Of a stretch of 64,000 nt of DNA, positions 8,501 to 17,488 are shown in pieces. Origin of the DNA: Betaproteobacteria bacterium. Lineage in GTDB: Bacteria; Pseudomonadota; Gammaproteobacteria; Burkholderiales; Burkholderiaceae_C. The position numbers and the translations under genes were made by a program. How positions within the stretch are numbered: the first letter of the stretch is position 1; the number at the start of each line of letters is the position of its first letter. The notes under the pieces are model-generated. The model was not told where the DNA came from, ran no database searches, and saw only the letters and a program-made list of their open reading frames with translations. The stretch covers positions 1-64,000 of the forward strand of contig JANXSZ010000053.1 of the NCBI GenBank assembly GCA_025356445.1. Direction: 5' to 3'.

Positions 8501-9832
8501 TCATCGGGCCACCCCAGTGACTGCTGGATCGAGCACCATGTCGCGAGCAACGACTAAATTCAGTCGATCTCCCGCGTTGACACGCAATTCAGGCTTGATA
8601 TTCAAGTTGCGCTCCAAAGCCTTGCGCGCTACCTCAGCCAGCACGTTGGCCGCAACACCCCCTGCGGCTCCACCAGCGCCACCCACATTGACAGTGACAC
8701 TGCTGGTTTGTGTGCTTTGCGCCATGCGTGTAACTGCGGCAACCAGGAAGGTGGAGCCAAAGACTTTCCAAAACCGTGAATTGACCTCCGCTGGTGCACC
8801 GATGGCCCCCATGGCATCGGCTGCCTGCATGGAACCCAGTTGCACGCTGGCACCCGAGGGGTAAATCAGTCGCGTGAAGGCCAGCAACAAACGCTCTTGG
8901 CCTTGCACTACTTCAGCGTTGTAGGTGCAAATAACCTGAGCACCTGCTGGGATCACCAAGTCCTGGCCTGTCACCGTATCAAAGACATTGCGGCTGATCT
9001 GTCCACGGCATGGCCCGCCGATGTCGCTGCTCACGTTGGTGCGCATGACCACCTCTACCGCACTCCCCTCCAGCAGCGCATAGCGTCCTAAACCAGGACG
9101 GGCTTGGAGCGGCGGTAACACCTGACGTTCGCTGGTTTGCTTCAAAAAGGCAGCATCACGGCCCAATCCAGGCCCCGAAGCTGCGGCTTGATTGCGTTGG
9201 TAGGCTTCCATCAAGGCCATGGCCGTACTGCTTGACGTACCAGGAGCTGCACTGGGTGCGGCGGTGGAGGCTTGGTCTGCAAGGTACTGAACTGGCGTCA
9301 GCCCATCAAGACCATTACCTGCTCCGCGACCCATTGAGGAGGAAACACGTTGACGGTCTGACGACTCCCAAGCGCCCATGCGCCGTGCGGCATCGGCTGT
9401 GCGCTCGGCTTTCAACGTTTCGTAGGCATCCAGTTGGGCATCGTTGGGGCCATCAGGCGCTCCAGGCGGCAGGAGTCCCGACTTGCTATCAGCTTCACGA
9501 ATCCTGGCGACCGCTGTTTTGGAGGGCGCTGGCAGCTCAGATGCCACGCTTGGCTCAGGCCGTTTGTTCGCCGCTTCTTTGACTGCGTTTTCTTCAGCTT
9601 GTAACCGTTTCGCTTCCAGCCGCGCAGAAAACGCCTCAGCGCTGCCTGGTGTTTTGTTGGCTAAATCTTTACTGTCTTTGTCGCGCTTGCTGATGGCGCG
9701 CTGATCTGCCACCGTATTACCTGTCATCTGGCGATAGACCAAGCCCACACCTATCAAAATGAGAAACCCACCCAACGCGAACGTCAACCATTTTCGTCCG
9801 GCTGCGGGAGCCAACTTCACCGCTGTGGCCAT
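8501..9832 (-). CDS. virB10: type IV secretion core protein VirB10 (TrbI family)
   Basis: This 443-residue protein spans the inner membrane and periplasm and forms the core channel with VirB7 and VirB9. One transmembrane helix lies near residues 15-35 (LTFALGGFLILIGVGLVY). A long charged linker (about 36-200) follows, and the C-terminal half is a TrbI/VirB10 domain (YALLEGSAVEVVMRTNVSSD, then LVIPAGAQVICTYN, then SRFWKVFGSTFLVAAV). Length and motif order fit the family. The start lies one base after the virB9 stop and the stop overlaps the next in-frame ATG, which puts it in the same transcript as the pil genes. Confidence 0.92.
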   Translation of the reverse strand: MATAVKLAPAAGRKWLTFALGGFLILIGVGLVYRQMTGNTVADQRAISKRDKDSKDLANKTPGSAEAFSARLEAKRLQAEENAVKEAANKRPEPSVASELPAPSKTAVARIREADSKSGLLPPGAPDGPNDAQLDAYETLKAERTADAARRMGAWESSDRQRVSSSMGRGAGNGLDGLTPVQYLADQASTAAPSAAPGTSSSTAMALMEAYQRNQAAASGPGLGRDAAFLKQTSERQVLPPLQARPGLGRYALLEGSAVEVVMRTNVSSDIGGPCRGQISRNVFDTVTGQDLVIPAGAQVICTYNAEVVQGQERLLLAFTRLIYPSGASVQLGSMQAADAMGAIGAPAEVNSRFWKVFGSTFLVAAVTRMAQSTQTSSVTVNVGGAGGAAGGVAANVLAEVARKALERNLNIKPELRVNAGDRLNLVVARDMVLDPAVTGVAR

Positions 9833-9833
9833 G

Positions 9834-10865
9834 TCATTGCTCCCCCATGTTCGAGACGCTCATGCGTTTGCACGCCGTGTCAAACCAGCCACAAGGTGAA
9901 GCCTTGTTCCTGATCTTGACTTCCTGTTTGCCCAAGCGCAGTAGCGCACCGTGGGTGAACACGCGGGAAACGAGAAAGTACGATCCCTTGGGCACGTATT
10001 CCACGGTTTCGGCCTTGCCATCGGTTGTGACAGCGAACAAGGCAGGGCGCAGGGTCATGGCACTTTGAAACTTCAGCATCGTGCGCTGGCCATCGTCCAT
10101 GACCGAAACAGGCATCAACTCGGGGTCGCCTTCAATCGTGTACTCGGTATTCAGAGCATCGAGCTTCACCAGGGGCATGTCCCCCATGGGCAGGGCTTCT
10201 GCCATACCAGGAAGAGGCGGTAGAGATGCCACATTGGCGCTGCCCATGCCATGCGCCCTGCCCTGGCCAGCCTTGGCTATCAGGTCTTGGTTTTCGTAAG
10301 TACCGTCCAGGTATGTCCAGCTCACGCGCTGATAACGCAATTCGGAGGTGCATACAGAGACATCGAACAGCTCAATCTGGTAGCGACGGCGGTCTGTGAT
10401 GGTGGTCATCGAGCCGCTGGCACCCCGCACCTTGGGGCGTATCAGCACGTCCCGCCCCGTGCCCGACACCTTCATTTCCCACTCGGTGTCGTCGTTGATG
10501 TACGAACCCACCACGGTTTCCCCCGCTTCAAACTCGAAGTGGGTGTAGCGGTTAAAAAACGCATTGGCGGGGTACAGCGCATTGCGGTCGTAGGCGTAGA
10601 CCACCAAGCGTGAATCTTGTGGCATGGACTTGGGCGTAAGGGCTGTCGCACCGGTATTGCCTTTTTCTCGAAGCGAAGCACAGTTCACCGAAAACTCGGG
10701 AGGATTACCGAGGGTCAGCAGTTTTGCAACAGTTCCCGCGTTATCAAGCCCAGATTTAGCGGGACGCATGAGGTTGCCAGGGGTCTGTGCCAGGGCGGCC
10801 TGTGCGGCCAAGGCCAGCAAGACCGCAGGCAAAAGTGTCCAGCGTGGAGGTTTCTGCAACATCAT
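9834..10865 (-). CDS. virB9: type IV secretion outer-membrane complex protein VirB9 (TrbG/CagX)
   Basis: The 343-residue precursor has a signal peptide (LLPAVLLALAAQAALA), an N-terminal beta domain with the family-like stretch PQDSRLVVYAYDRNALYP, and a C-terminal VirB9 domain carrying EYVPKGSYFLVSRVFTHG. VirB9 binds VirB7 and VirB10 in the outer-membrane ring. Two consecutive ATG codons are available; the first overlaps the virB8 stop. Cys-containing segments at both ends may allow disulfide links. It lies between virB8 and virB10 in standard order. Confidence 0.88.
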   Translation of the reverse strand: MMLQKPPRWTLLPAVLLALAAQAALAQTPGNLMRPAKSGLDNAGTVAKLLTLGNPPEFSVNCASLREKGNTGATALTPKSMPQDSRLVVYAYDRNALYPANAFFNRYTHFEFEAGETVVGSYINDDTEWEMKVSGTGRDVLIRPKVRGASGSMTTITDRRRYQIELFDVSVCTSELRYQRVSWTYLDGTYENQDLIAKAGQGRAHGMGSANVASLPPLPGMAEALPMGDMPLVKLDALNTEYTIEGDPELMPVSVMDDGQRTMLKFQSAMTLRPALFAVTTDGKAETVEYVPKGSYFLVSRVFTHGALLRLGKQEVKIRNKASPCGWFDTACKRMSVSNMGEQ

Positions 10866-11605
10866 TTGGAGACCTGTTCGTTGATGGTGAAGTGGGTGAT
10901 GGCCAAGCCAAGAGGGTTGTCCGCGTCATCGGTGGCATTGCGCTCGCCAGCCTTGGGTGGCAGCACGCCGAATTCAAGCGTTATCAATTTGCGCTTGCGT
11001 TCGCGCTCAATGCCGTTAACTTTTTCAAGCCAAACGAAGTCGATGAAGGCCAGGTTGCGGTCTTCGTTGAAAGACACGTTCGGCACACCCAGCAAATCGC
11101 GGGTGATACCGGTGGTCTTGGTGATGCGCTCAGCGGTACGGTCTTCTTTCTCTGACCAATCGTCTAACTCGGTTTGCGCGGCACCCCGTGTCCAGCGGTA
11201 AGCCGAAGGCAAACCTTCTTTGAGCGTGGCAGCGTTGATCGTGACGACACGGGCCACCCACAGACGCAAGAAATAGGCAATGTTCTTGTCTGACACTTTC
11301 AGCTCTTCAGCTATGCGGTTGGTGATGCCGACCCGCCCGGTGCTGCTGTCAACTTCGTAGAAGTACGGCACGGTGCGCTTGAGGGGTAAAGCGATCACGA
11401 CGCCCACGACGGCCAGCAGGCCGACGCCCTGCCAAATCCGCGTACTCACACGCAAATCAGCCACCTGCTGCTTCAGGCCTGCAACCAAGTCGATGTAGAC
11501 TCCAGAAGCCTTGAGACCCTCAGGCGTGCCCACAACAGGGCGCACTGGGGGTGAGTGGATTGCTGCTTCAGCGTCCCCAGGCGTGGGTTTTCTTTTGAAA
11601 AACAT
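10862..11605 (-). CDS. virB8: type IV secretion inner-membrane protein VirB8
   Basis: This 247-residue bitopic protein has a short cytoplasmic head, a transmembrane helix at about residues 57-78 (GVGLLAVVGVVIALPLKRT) and a periplasmic VirB8 domain (PYFYEVDSSTGRVGI, then YFLRLWVARVVTIN). VirB8 acts as an assembly factor and contacts VirB9 and VirB10. Its stop overlaps the virB9 start. The upstream gap to virB6 is 384 bases and holds a small gene on the opposite strand, so this gene may depend on read-through or on its own promoter. No strong ribosome binding site is visible. Confidence 0.88.
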   Translation of the reverse strand: MFFKRKPTPGDAEAAIHSPPVRPVVGTPEGLKASGVYIDLVAGLKQQVADLRVSTRIWQGVGLLAVVGVVIALPLKRTVPYFYEVDSSTGRVGITNRIAEELKVSDKNIAYFLRLWVARVVTINAATLKEGLPSAYRWTRGAAQTELDDWSEKEDRTAERITKTTGITRDLLGVPNVSFNEDRNLAFIDFVWLEKVNGIERERKRKLITLEFGVLPPKAGERNATDDADNPLGLAITHFTINEQVSK

Positions 11606-11752
11606 GGTTTTGATTCAGTTTTGATGAAGAAAAAAAAGAGGTTGTCGTTTGCTACCTAGAAATTTCCGCACTGGACAAGTCAACGCCATGCCTTGTCCTT
11701 GCGTTTTGTTCAAAAGCTTGACAAAAACACCTACTGAAAATGGAGAATCACA

Positions 11753-11956
11753 ATGGAAAATGCAGGTACTTGGATTTGGATTGGCATCTTTTCTGCCGTC
11801 ATTGGCATACCGCTTTTGCACGGTTTTTTGGTGGGCCTTTTTGGCCCAGCCCAGCAGGAATTGACCATGGGACAAAAAGTGGATGTTGAAATCGAACGGA
11901 CTCGCGAAAATGCGTATTCCGATGGTTTCAACGATGGGTGCGCCGCTCGATATTGA
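11753..11956 (+). CDS. 67-residue membrane microprotein opposite to the virB operon
   Basis: The ATG follows GGAG with an eight-base spacer. The product has one hydrophobic helix at about residues 7-30 (WIWIGIFSAVIGIPLLHGFL) followed by a charged tail (VDVEIERTRENAYSDGFNDG). The family was not recognised. It is the only plus-strand gene inside the 19-kb minus-strand transfer train and lies between virB6 and virB8, where a virB7 lipoprotein or an entry-exclusion gene is found in some systems. There is no lipobox, so it is not a classical VirB7. A TTGACA lies at 11718-11723, but no good -10 follows. The opposite frame is also open but reads like non-coding sequence. Confidence 0.6.
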   Translation: MENAGTWIWIGIFSAVIGIPLLHGFLVGLFGPAQQELTMGQKVDVEIERTRENAYSDGFNDGCAARY

Positions 11957-11989
11957 CGTTAACAGTGCAAACATAACGACTGCTCTTCC

Positions 11990-12997
11990 TTATTTTTGTT
12001 TGGCTGCCATTTGATTCAGGCGTCTTGAATGCGTGCCTGCACCAAATTGGCTCACAGAGATACTGCCTCCGTTCATCAACGAGCTGGCAATACCGGGCAC
12101 CTGCCACATCAGATAGGTGCCCATAGCGCAAATCACGCACAGTAAAAAGGCCGTGATTTCGTCAACAGCAATCAGATCTGCACCTGTGGTCGTTGGAACG
12201 GCCTCACTGAAGGTTTTCACACCCATGACCAGGCTCGCGGTAGCCATCACCATGAAGGCTGCGACCACCTTGGTCAAGCTGCTTGCCACCATGAACTTCA
12301 GCCAACCGTCAAACAGCCATTCGGTTCGCTTCCAGATCAGCCAAGGCACCAGCACGGCCCCCAAGGTCAGACCCAGACCAAACAAAATCTCCGCCATAAA
12401 AATGACGGACAGGTAGGCTGCGAGAAAGAGGCCCATCATGAGCAGTGCTACCAGGCGCAGTAGCCAAGTCACGAAGACCATGGGCAGATCCACCAGAATG
12501 TCGTACCACGAAGCCGTCGTGGCATGGGTTCCCGCCTTGTTCAAGCAGCTTTGCCCTACCTGCGCCTCCGCAACCTGGCCGGGTAAGACCCCGGCAGAAC
12601 TGGTGTCCTGGCATTCAGTCGCGATCCGCTCTCCAACCAGCAACCGCCCAGCGCCAGCCATCATCAAATTCACTGTCTCACTGACCGACCTCACCCCCGT
12701 GAGGCGCTGCGCCAAATCGTTCGCGTTACTCTGAAAAAATCCCCCCACGGTGCCCACCCATCCCGCAAGCAAGAGCGACACGATGCTGTAGCGTGTAATG
12801 ACACCAATCGCATCCATCATGGCGGTCACGCCATTGGAGGACAGTGCCCAAACCACCACGATCCAGGCCAACGTGATAAGTAACAGAACCCCTGCCAAAT
12901 CCTGGCCATCTGTCACCAATGCACCTGCATTGGCAGACATCAATTCCACAGCCTTGCTGTACATGTCATCGAAAAAGGAACCCAAAGCGATGGCCAT
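11990..12997 (-). CDS. virB6: type IV secretion polytopic membrane protein VirB6 (TrbL family)
   Basis: The product is 335 residues from the ATG at 12997, which overlaps the stop of the preceding gene (TAATG). Multiple hydrophobic segments are visible, including LAGVLLLITLAWIVVVWAL, a long central stretch VTWLLRLVALLMMGLFLAAY, and AFLLCVICAMGTYLMWQVPG near the end. This is the topology of VirB6/TrbL, the inner-membrane channel component. A polar loop with a Cys-containing segment sits in the middle. The C-terminal residues are basic and serine-rich. Position next to virB5 supports the call. Confidence 0.87.
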   Translation of the reverse strand: MAIALGSFFDDMYSKAVELMSANAGALVTDGQDLAGVLLLITLAWIVVVWALSSNGVTAMMDAIGVITRYSIVSLLLAGWVGTVGGFFQSNANDLAQRLTGVRSVSETVNLMMAGAGRLLVGERIATECQDTSSAGVLPGQVAEAQVGQSCLNKAGTHATTASWYDILVDLPMVFVTWLLRLVALLMMGLFLAAYLSVIFMAEILFGLGLTLGAVLVPWLIWKRTEWLFDGWLKFMVASSLTKVVAAFMVMATASLVMGVKTFSEAVPTTTGADLIAVDEITAFLLCVICAMGTYLMWQVPGIASSLMNGGSISVSQFGAGTHSRRLNQMAAKQK

Positions 12998-13320
12998 TAC
13001 GCAGCTCCAGGTGCAAAGTGAATGGCTCGCATGACCCAACGCCCCATCGTCCAAAACAGCAAAGGCATAGCTGGCAGCACGCAGACACCGCCCACCAAAA
13101 ACAACAGCGGCTGCTCAATCGAGAAGCGCCATGTGGCGTAAAATGCCGATAGTCCAAATGAGCGTGCAACGCGCCTAGGCGCTTCTGGCAATTCAGCGCC
13201 TGACCGCCAAGCCGAGCGATGCGCCCTGATGCCGCGAAACAGCGTGACCATGTCACGACGAGACATGCGACCCGCCCGAACTGAGCGCAAGGCCATCCCC
13301 TCGAACAAGCCGATGCTCAT
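12997..13320 (-). CDS. unknown 107-residue basic membrane protein between virB5 and virB6
   Basis: The ATG at 13320 overlaps the virB5 stop (ATGA) and the stop overlaps the virB6 start (TAATG), so it is tightly embedded in the operon. The first 60 residues are strongly basic with many Arg (RSVRAGRMSRRDMVTLFRG). A C-terminal hydrophobic hairpin (LLFLVGGVCVLPAMPLLFW) follows. The family was not recognised. The location and coupled translation suggest a component or chaperone of the VirB channel, but no function can be assigned. Confidence 0.72.
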   Translation of the reverse strand: MSIGLFEGMALRSVRAGRMSRRDMVTLFRGIRAHRSAWRSGAELPEAPRRVARSFGLSAFYATWRFSIEQPLLFLVGGVCVLPAMPLLFWTMGRWVMRAIHFAPGAA

Positions 13321-14126
13321 TTCGTGCTTTCCATTCCTGGCCACGTCACACGCCATGGGTCTTTGGCGGTGTAGGTCGTGGCTTTATCCCTTTCGGTACG
13401 GGCGCGTGAAGCGCTCACGGTGCCCGCTCTCACATCCACCTTGGTAGACGTGGCATCTTCTTTGATCGCTGCTTCTTGATTGCGGTCAGCATTGGTAGAC
13501 AACAGGGCGGCCTTGATCTCCATCAGCTCCCCCGCCTGCAACGTGGCCTGCTGGTTCAAGAGCTGCAACCCTTCCACATTGCCGCTAACCGCCTTGGTTT
13601 TTTCCGTAATGGAAACCAGTTGCTTAGCGCGTACCTGCAAGTTGTCAATCGCCGCAATGTCCTGGTTGAACCGCTGCCGGTACACGCCGCCTTTGGTCAC
13701 GGCAAGCTTCACTTCGTATTTCATGTACTCGCCCAAGCTCAGCTTCATGCTGCTGGCTTCATTCATGCGCGAAGTCATTAGGTAGGATGCCGTCTGAGCG
13801 GCGGCTTTCATGCCATTGACGCTGCCAAGCAAACCCTGAAGATCAGCTACCTGAGATTTGTAAGGTGCGAGCATCTCGTCCATCACCTGGTAAGGCAGGT
13901 TCTTCAGATTGGTAATGCCGTGCATCACCGTCGTGCCCGTATTTATCACCGTATTGATCTGCTCGGCGACGATACGAGCCTGCTTCAGTGTCTGAGCAGC
14001 CAGTTCGACGTTGTTCAATATTTGCGTTACTTCTGTCGATCCACCATCGGCACCGCCTGCTGCAACAACAACTGGGGTGACACCAAAAGCAAGCGCAACT
14101 CCGATTGCGATCCAATGCTCAACCAT
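13317..14126 (-). CDS. virB5: type IV secretion protein VirB5 (TrbJ-like)
   Basis: The 269-residue exported protein has a signal peptide (IAIGVALAFGVTPVVVAAGG) and a largely alpha-helical body with heptad-like segments (ILNNVELAAQTLKQARIVAE, then ITNLKNLPYQVMDEM), as in the VirB5/TrbJ family. VirB5 is a minor pilus component or tip adhesin. The start lies eight bases inside the end of virB4. The alternating Ala/Gln/Lys composition is typical of the family; precise family boundaries cannot be told by eye. Confidence 0.83.
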   Translation of the reverse strand: MVEHWIAIGVALAFGVTPVVVAAGGADGGSTEVTQILNNVELAAQTLKQARIVAEQINTVINTGTTVMHGITNLKNLPYQVMDEMLAPYKSQVADLQGLLGSVNGMKAAAQTASYLMTSRMNEASSMKLSLGEYMKYEVKLAVTKGGVYRQRFNQDIAAIDNLQVRAKQLVSITEKTKAVSGNVEGLQLLNQQATLQAGELMEIKAALLSTNADRNQEAAIKEDATSTKVDVRAGTVSASRARTERDKATTYTAKDPWRVTWPGMESTK

Positions 14127-16758
14127 GGTTCAGTTCCTCCAAGTACGACTTTTGCCAGTTGCTGGCTGTTACAGCTGTACTGGCAGAGATGTGTTTGTCC
14201 AACAGCACTTGTGCCCGTTTGTCACTGCGCAAGCAAGCCATCACAGAGGGTGGTAAATCCAACGTGATACGACGCGACAATCCCCCCTGCTTGATAAAGT
14301 AGTCACGCTTGGGCGTACCACTGGCGATGTACTGAAGCTCTTCATCGCTCAGCAAGAACTCACTCCGGTAGAGTCCACCCAGCGAGGCGGTAAGCGCCTT
14401 GCGGTTGGGGGTAAAAACGGTGGTCGCGATGTTGTCGCGCAGTGCAGAGTAAATGTTGGACTGCACCAGTTGGTCGGGTGACTGGGTGTCCAGCCACACC
14501 ACACCATTGAGTTTTCTGAGCGTCACCAAGAAGTCAAAGAATTTGTTGCGAAACGTCTCATTGCGCAAGAAGAACCACATTTCCGGCACATAAATGAAGG
14601 TGGGCGAAACCTGTCCCTCCTTGTCCTTGGTGTCGCGCAACATGCTCTGGATCTTGTAAAAGGTATAGAACATGTACGGCGCGGACAATTCATCGCTGGC
14701 CAGGATGGCTCCGTTTTCGATGGCAACAAGCCGGTCAATGTCGAGGTTGTCCTCTTCGTTGTCGAAGTAGGCACCGTTGACATGGCCTTGTGTCCAAGGC
14801 TGCAAGGCCTGGGCCATGGGTTTGGTCAGGTCAAGCTGAGCGACGATGGACAGCAAGCGCAAATGCGAAGGGTCGCGCTCGCCCTGCTCCAGGGTGGCGC
14901 GGACAACCTGCTCCAAATCAAGTCGATCTTGCGGTGTTGCCTTGTAACCGCGCTGCTGAATCAGCAACTCCAACCAATCGACCACAAACGGCAGATGGCG
15001 AACGCCCTGTCCCTCCAACATGGCGCGAATCGGGTTCATGCGTGCGCGCACACCCGCAGCGGCTTGGTTTTCTGGGGTAAGGTCGAGGTACTTGCCCGTT
15101 TGAAGCAACATGGGCGGCCGCATCGAATAGTCTTTGTCGAACCCGATGACCCGCGCATTGGGGTATTTGCGGAACATCGTCCAACACAGGTTCACAAACG
15201 ATGTTTTGCCCGTACCCGCAGGCCCAATCATCATGCCGTGCCCCAAATCGCCTTCATACCCGGTAAAGTAGAACGGCGTGCGGTGCCGCGTTGGCAGCGC
15301 GAGCAACGCGGCACAGGGGTGCTGAAGCTGCTCTGTCAGGTAGTTATTGAAGCGGTTCCCGGCTTGTAAAGTGCGAACCGGACACAGGTCGACGAAGTTT
15401 TGCGTGGTCAACTTTTTCCACAGCGCCACTTCGTGCTGGCTTCCCGGTACGGTGGATGCGAAACTGGACATTTTGTGCAGCCGTTCATGGACGGGGCGCA
15501 CACGTTGCGACTGCAACAGTTCTTCGCACTTGGCTCCCGCCTCAATCAGTTCGCGAGGGTTATCGGACTGCACCATGACAACACCGTAGTACCTGCCCAT
15601 GCCTATTTGCCCGATGGACACTTGATTCTTCAGCGCCTGCGCCTCATCAGCCTGATCTTGACGGGCTTGATTGACTGGTGCGCCGTCCATTTCGCCACCC
15701 TTGAAAGCGGCGAGTACATAGCTTTTGAGCGGGTAGCGCCGGTTTGCGTGGTAACGCTCAAGCTCCGCCACCGTGCGCTCGCCCGCACCCCGTGGCAGCA
15801 GCTCAAAAACATGCGACAACGTGAACTCGAACGGTGCCGCCATCAAGCTGTCCAGCATGTCAAGCGACAACGTTTGACGCCGAGAAATATCGAATGAATA
15901 GGTCTTGGCCCACACATCCCGCCCATTCCACGAAAACTTCAGAACGTCCCGGAAGTCGTTGTCGATCTCTGATCGGGCGACAGTCGTGTCCAGGTAGGCT
16001 TCTTCAGGCAGTGGTTCAGCACAATCGAGTGCTGAAGTTGGTGAACTGGCCAACTCCAGGAACCCCCCGAGTTCTTCGGCACGCAGCGCACGCAAACCCA
16101 CGCTGGACATGGCCGCTGCAAATTGCGCCGCAACCTTGTGGAACTGCTCCAAGGCTTCCGCGATTTCAAACGTATCCGCATAGGGAAACTCGTTGTCACC
16201 CTTGATGGCATTGGTGACGCTCGCCCACAATGCACGCAGTCCGCCCATCACGCCTGGGGCGGTCTCCTGCGACCGCCTCAGCATGTTCATCAGCCGCATA
16301 CCCTGGCTCTGAGGTGCAATGCACAACACAACGTGGTGGCGGTTGACGTACTGGGTGTTTGACAAAAACGCTTTGTGCAACACATCGTCCACATGCTGGC
16401 TGACGGCATCAGGGAACGGTGCGCTGGGGTAATCGGTTGTTTTACGGCGGCGAACCTGCCACCACACCGTAGCGCCAAGTTCCTGTAGCTGCTCCAAGGC
16501 ATACATGATCTGTCCCCGCGCTTGGTTGACTTGGTTGTTGGTGGTGGAATCCAGGTCAAGCCCGGTCAGTTCAAAGACGCACAGCAGTGAACCATCCTTG
16601 TTGAGAACAACTTGGTCATCCAAGGCCAACAGCCACCGAATCCATTCCGCACAGGGTTGACCACGCAGCGCGTGGAAAGCTTGTGTGCGTGTGGCCACAT
16701 CCATGCCCGCGTTGAAGGCAAAGCTGCTTTCACGCTCAAAGACGGTCGCTGCTGCCAT
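14119..16758 (-). CDS. virB4: type IV secretion ATPase VirB4
   Basis: This 879-residue ATPase energises pilus biogenesis and substrate transfer. The ATG at 16758 overlaps the virB3 stop (TGATG) and follows GGAG with an eight-base spacer. A CagE/TrbE/VirB4 N-terminal domain fills the first half. A Walker A GPAGTGKTS lies near residue 510, and the second half (TFIYVPEMWFFLRNETFRNK, then VVWLDTQSPDQLVQS) matches the VirB4 Walker B and helical region. Length is at the upper end of the family's usual range. Confidence 0.94.
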   Translation of the reverse strand: MAAATVFERESSFAFNAGMDVATRTQAFHALRGQPCAEWIRWLLALDDQVVLNKDGSLLCVFELTGLDLDSTTNNQVNQARGQIMYALEQLQELGATVWWQVRRRKTTDYPSAPFPDAVSQHVDDVLHKAFLSNTQYVNRHHVVLCIAPQSQGMRLMNMLRRSQETAPGVMGGLRALWASVTNAIKGDNEFPYADTFEIAEALEQFHKVAAQFAAAMSSVGLRALRAEELGGFLELASSPTSALDCAEPLPEEAYLDTTVARSEIDNDFRDVLKFSWNGRDVWAKTYSFDISRRQTLSLDMLDSLMAAPFEFTLSHVFELLPRGAGERTVAELERYHANRRYPLKSYVLAAFKGGEMDGAPVNQARQDQADEAQALKNQVSIGQIGMGRYYGVVMVQSDNPRELIEAGAKCEELLQSQRVRPVHERLHKMSSFASTVPGSQHEVALWKKLTTQNFVDLCPVRTLQAGNRFNNYLTEQLQHPCAALLALPTRHRTPFYFTGYEGDLGHGMMIGPAGTGKTSFVNLCWTMFRKYPNARVIGFDKDYSMRPPMLLQTGKYLDLTPENQAAAGVRARMNPIRAMLEGQGVRHLPFVVDWLELLIQQRGYKATPQDRLDLEQVVRATLEQGERDPSHLRLLSIVAQLDLTKPMAQALQPWTQGHVNGAYFDNEEDNLDIDRLVAIENGAILASDELSAPYMFYTFYKIQSMLRDTKDKEGQVSPTFIYVPEMWFFLRNETFRNKFFDFLVTLRKLNGVVWLDTQSPDQLVQSNIYSALRDNIATTVFTPNRKALTASLGGLYRSEFLLSDEELQYIASGTPKRDYFIKQGGLSRRITLDLPPSVMACLRSDKRAQVLLDKHISASTAVTASNWQKSYLEELNHG

Positions 16759-17072
16759 CAGCACATCTCCTTACGGTCAAAGCCGATGGGGCGCAGACCA
16801 CGCTTTTGGAGTGGAGAGCTGCCTGGCCAGTAGTGCGAGGCTTGACGCAAATGCTTGGCATAGCATTCCAGCAGCTGAGGAGTCATACGGGTGACCAGAA
16901 CCAGCATAAAGTGCATGACAACGGCCACCAGCAGCCAACTGTGTATCTTGAGCAGCATAGTCATCAGCAAAGCGACCTCAATGTTCAAAATGAACAGCCA
17001 GTCGTCAACGCCGAAGGTGGTCATGTAGGCCAACATGGACGATTTCACCTTGGATGACGCAATAGGCTCCAT
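16758..17072 (-). CDS. virB3: type IV secretion protein VirB3
   Basis: The 104-residue protein has an internal hydrophobic hairpin (WLFILNIEVALLMTMLLK, then WLLVAVVMHFMLVLVTRM). Small size, topology and position between virB2 and virB4 match VirB3, which associates with VirB4 at the inner membrane. It is translationally coupled to virB4 through a TGATG junction. Confidence 0.83.
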   Translation of the reverse strand: MEPIASSKVKSSMLAYMTTFGVDDWLFILNIEVALLMTMLLKIHSWLLVAVVMHFMLVLVTRMTPQLLECYAKHLRQASHYWPGSSPLQKRGLRPIGFDRKEMC

Positions 17073-17083
17073 GAGTGCGTTCC

Positions 17084-17431
17084 TCAGCAGGCTAAACCAG
17101 CACCAAAGGCGGTTTGCATGATGGTTTCGATGTTCAATCCGATGGCCAGGGCCGCTAACAGACCCACACCCTTTTGCATGTAAGTACCCGAAGGTGCGAG
17201 CTTCCAGCCGATAACCAAAATCACTGCCATGATGACGCCGATGGTCACAAACAGTTCGTTGTCAACGAGCTGGCGGTAGGGCTTGCAAAGGTTTTTGCTC
17301 AAGATGCCTGCCTGAACAGCGGGCGAGCACATCACCCCCAACATCAAGCCGTACAACCATTCGCGTCGCTGGTTCAGTTGGTTGAGGGCAGTGCTGACAA
17401 TTATTTGAGGGGTACGTTTGGGTGTTTTCAT
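17084..17431 (-). CDS. virB2: conjugative pilin VirB2 (TrbC family)
   Basis: The 115-residue prepropilin has a long leader with a probable signal peptidase site after PAVQA. The mature part has two hydrophobic segments (LFVTIGVIMAVILVIGW and GVGLLAALAIGLNIETIM) separated by a short polar loop. This is the standard layout of VirB2/TrbC pilins. Two Cys lie in the leader/mature N-terminus and one is the last residue. It sits between virB11 and virB3, so the order is rearranged relative to the Agrobacterium operon, where virB11 is last. Confidence 0.86.
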   Translation of the reverse strand: MKTPKRTPQIIVSTALNQLNQRREWLYGLMLGVMCSPAVQAGILSKNLCKPYRQLVDNELFVTIGVIMAVILVIGWKLAPSGTYMQKGVGLLAALAIGLNIETIMQTAFGAGLAC

Positions 17432-17488
17432 AGTCTGTTTCAGTTAAAAAAAGGGGGAGGTGTGGGACGGCGGTGTTGCAGTGCCAGG

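Noticed and set aside
11615-11974. Minus-strand open frame of 119 codons between virB6 and virB8, a possible virB7
   Set aside because: No lipobox or signal peptide and an unnatural composition; the plus-strand frame in the same place has a ribosome binding site and a proper membrane helix.
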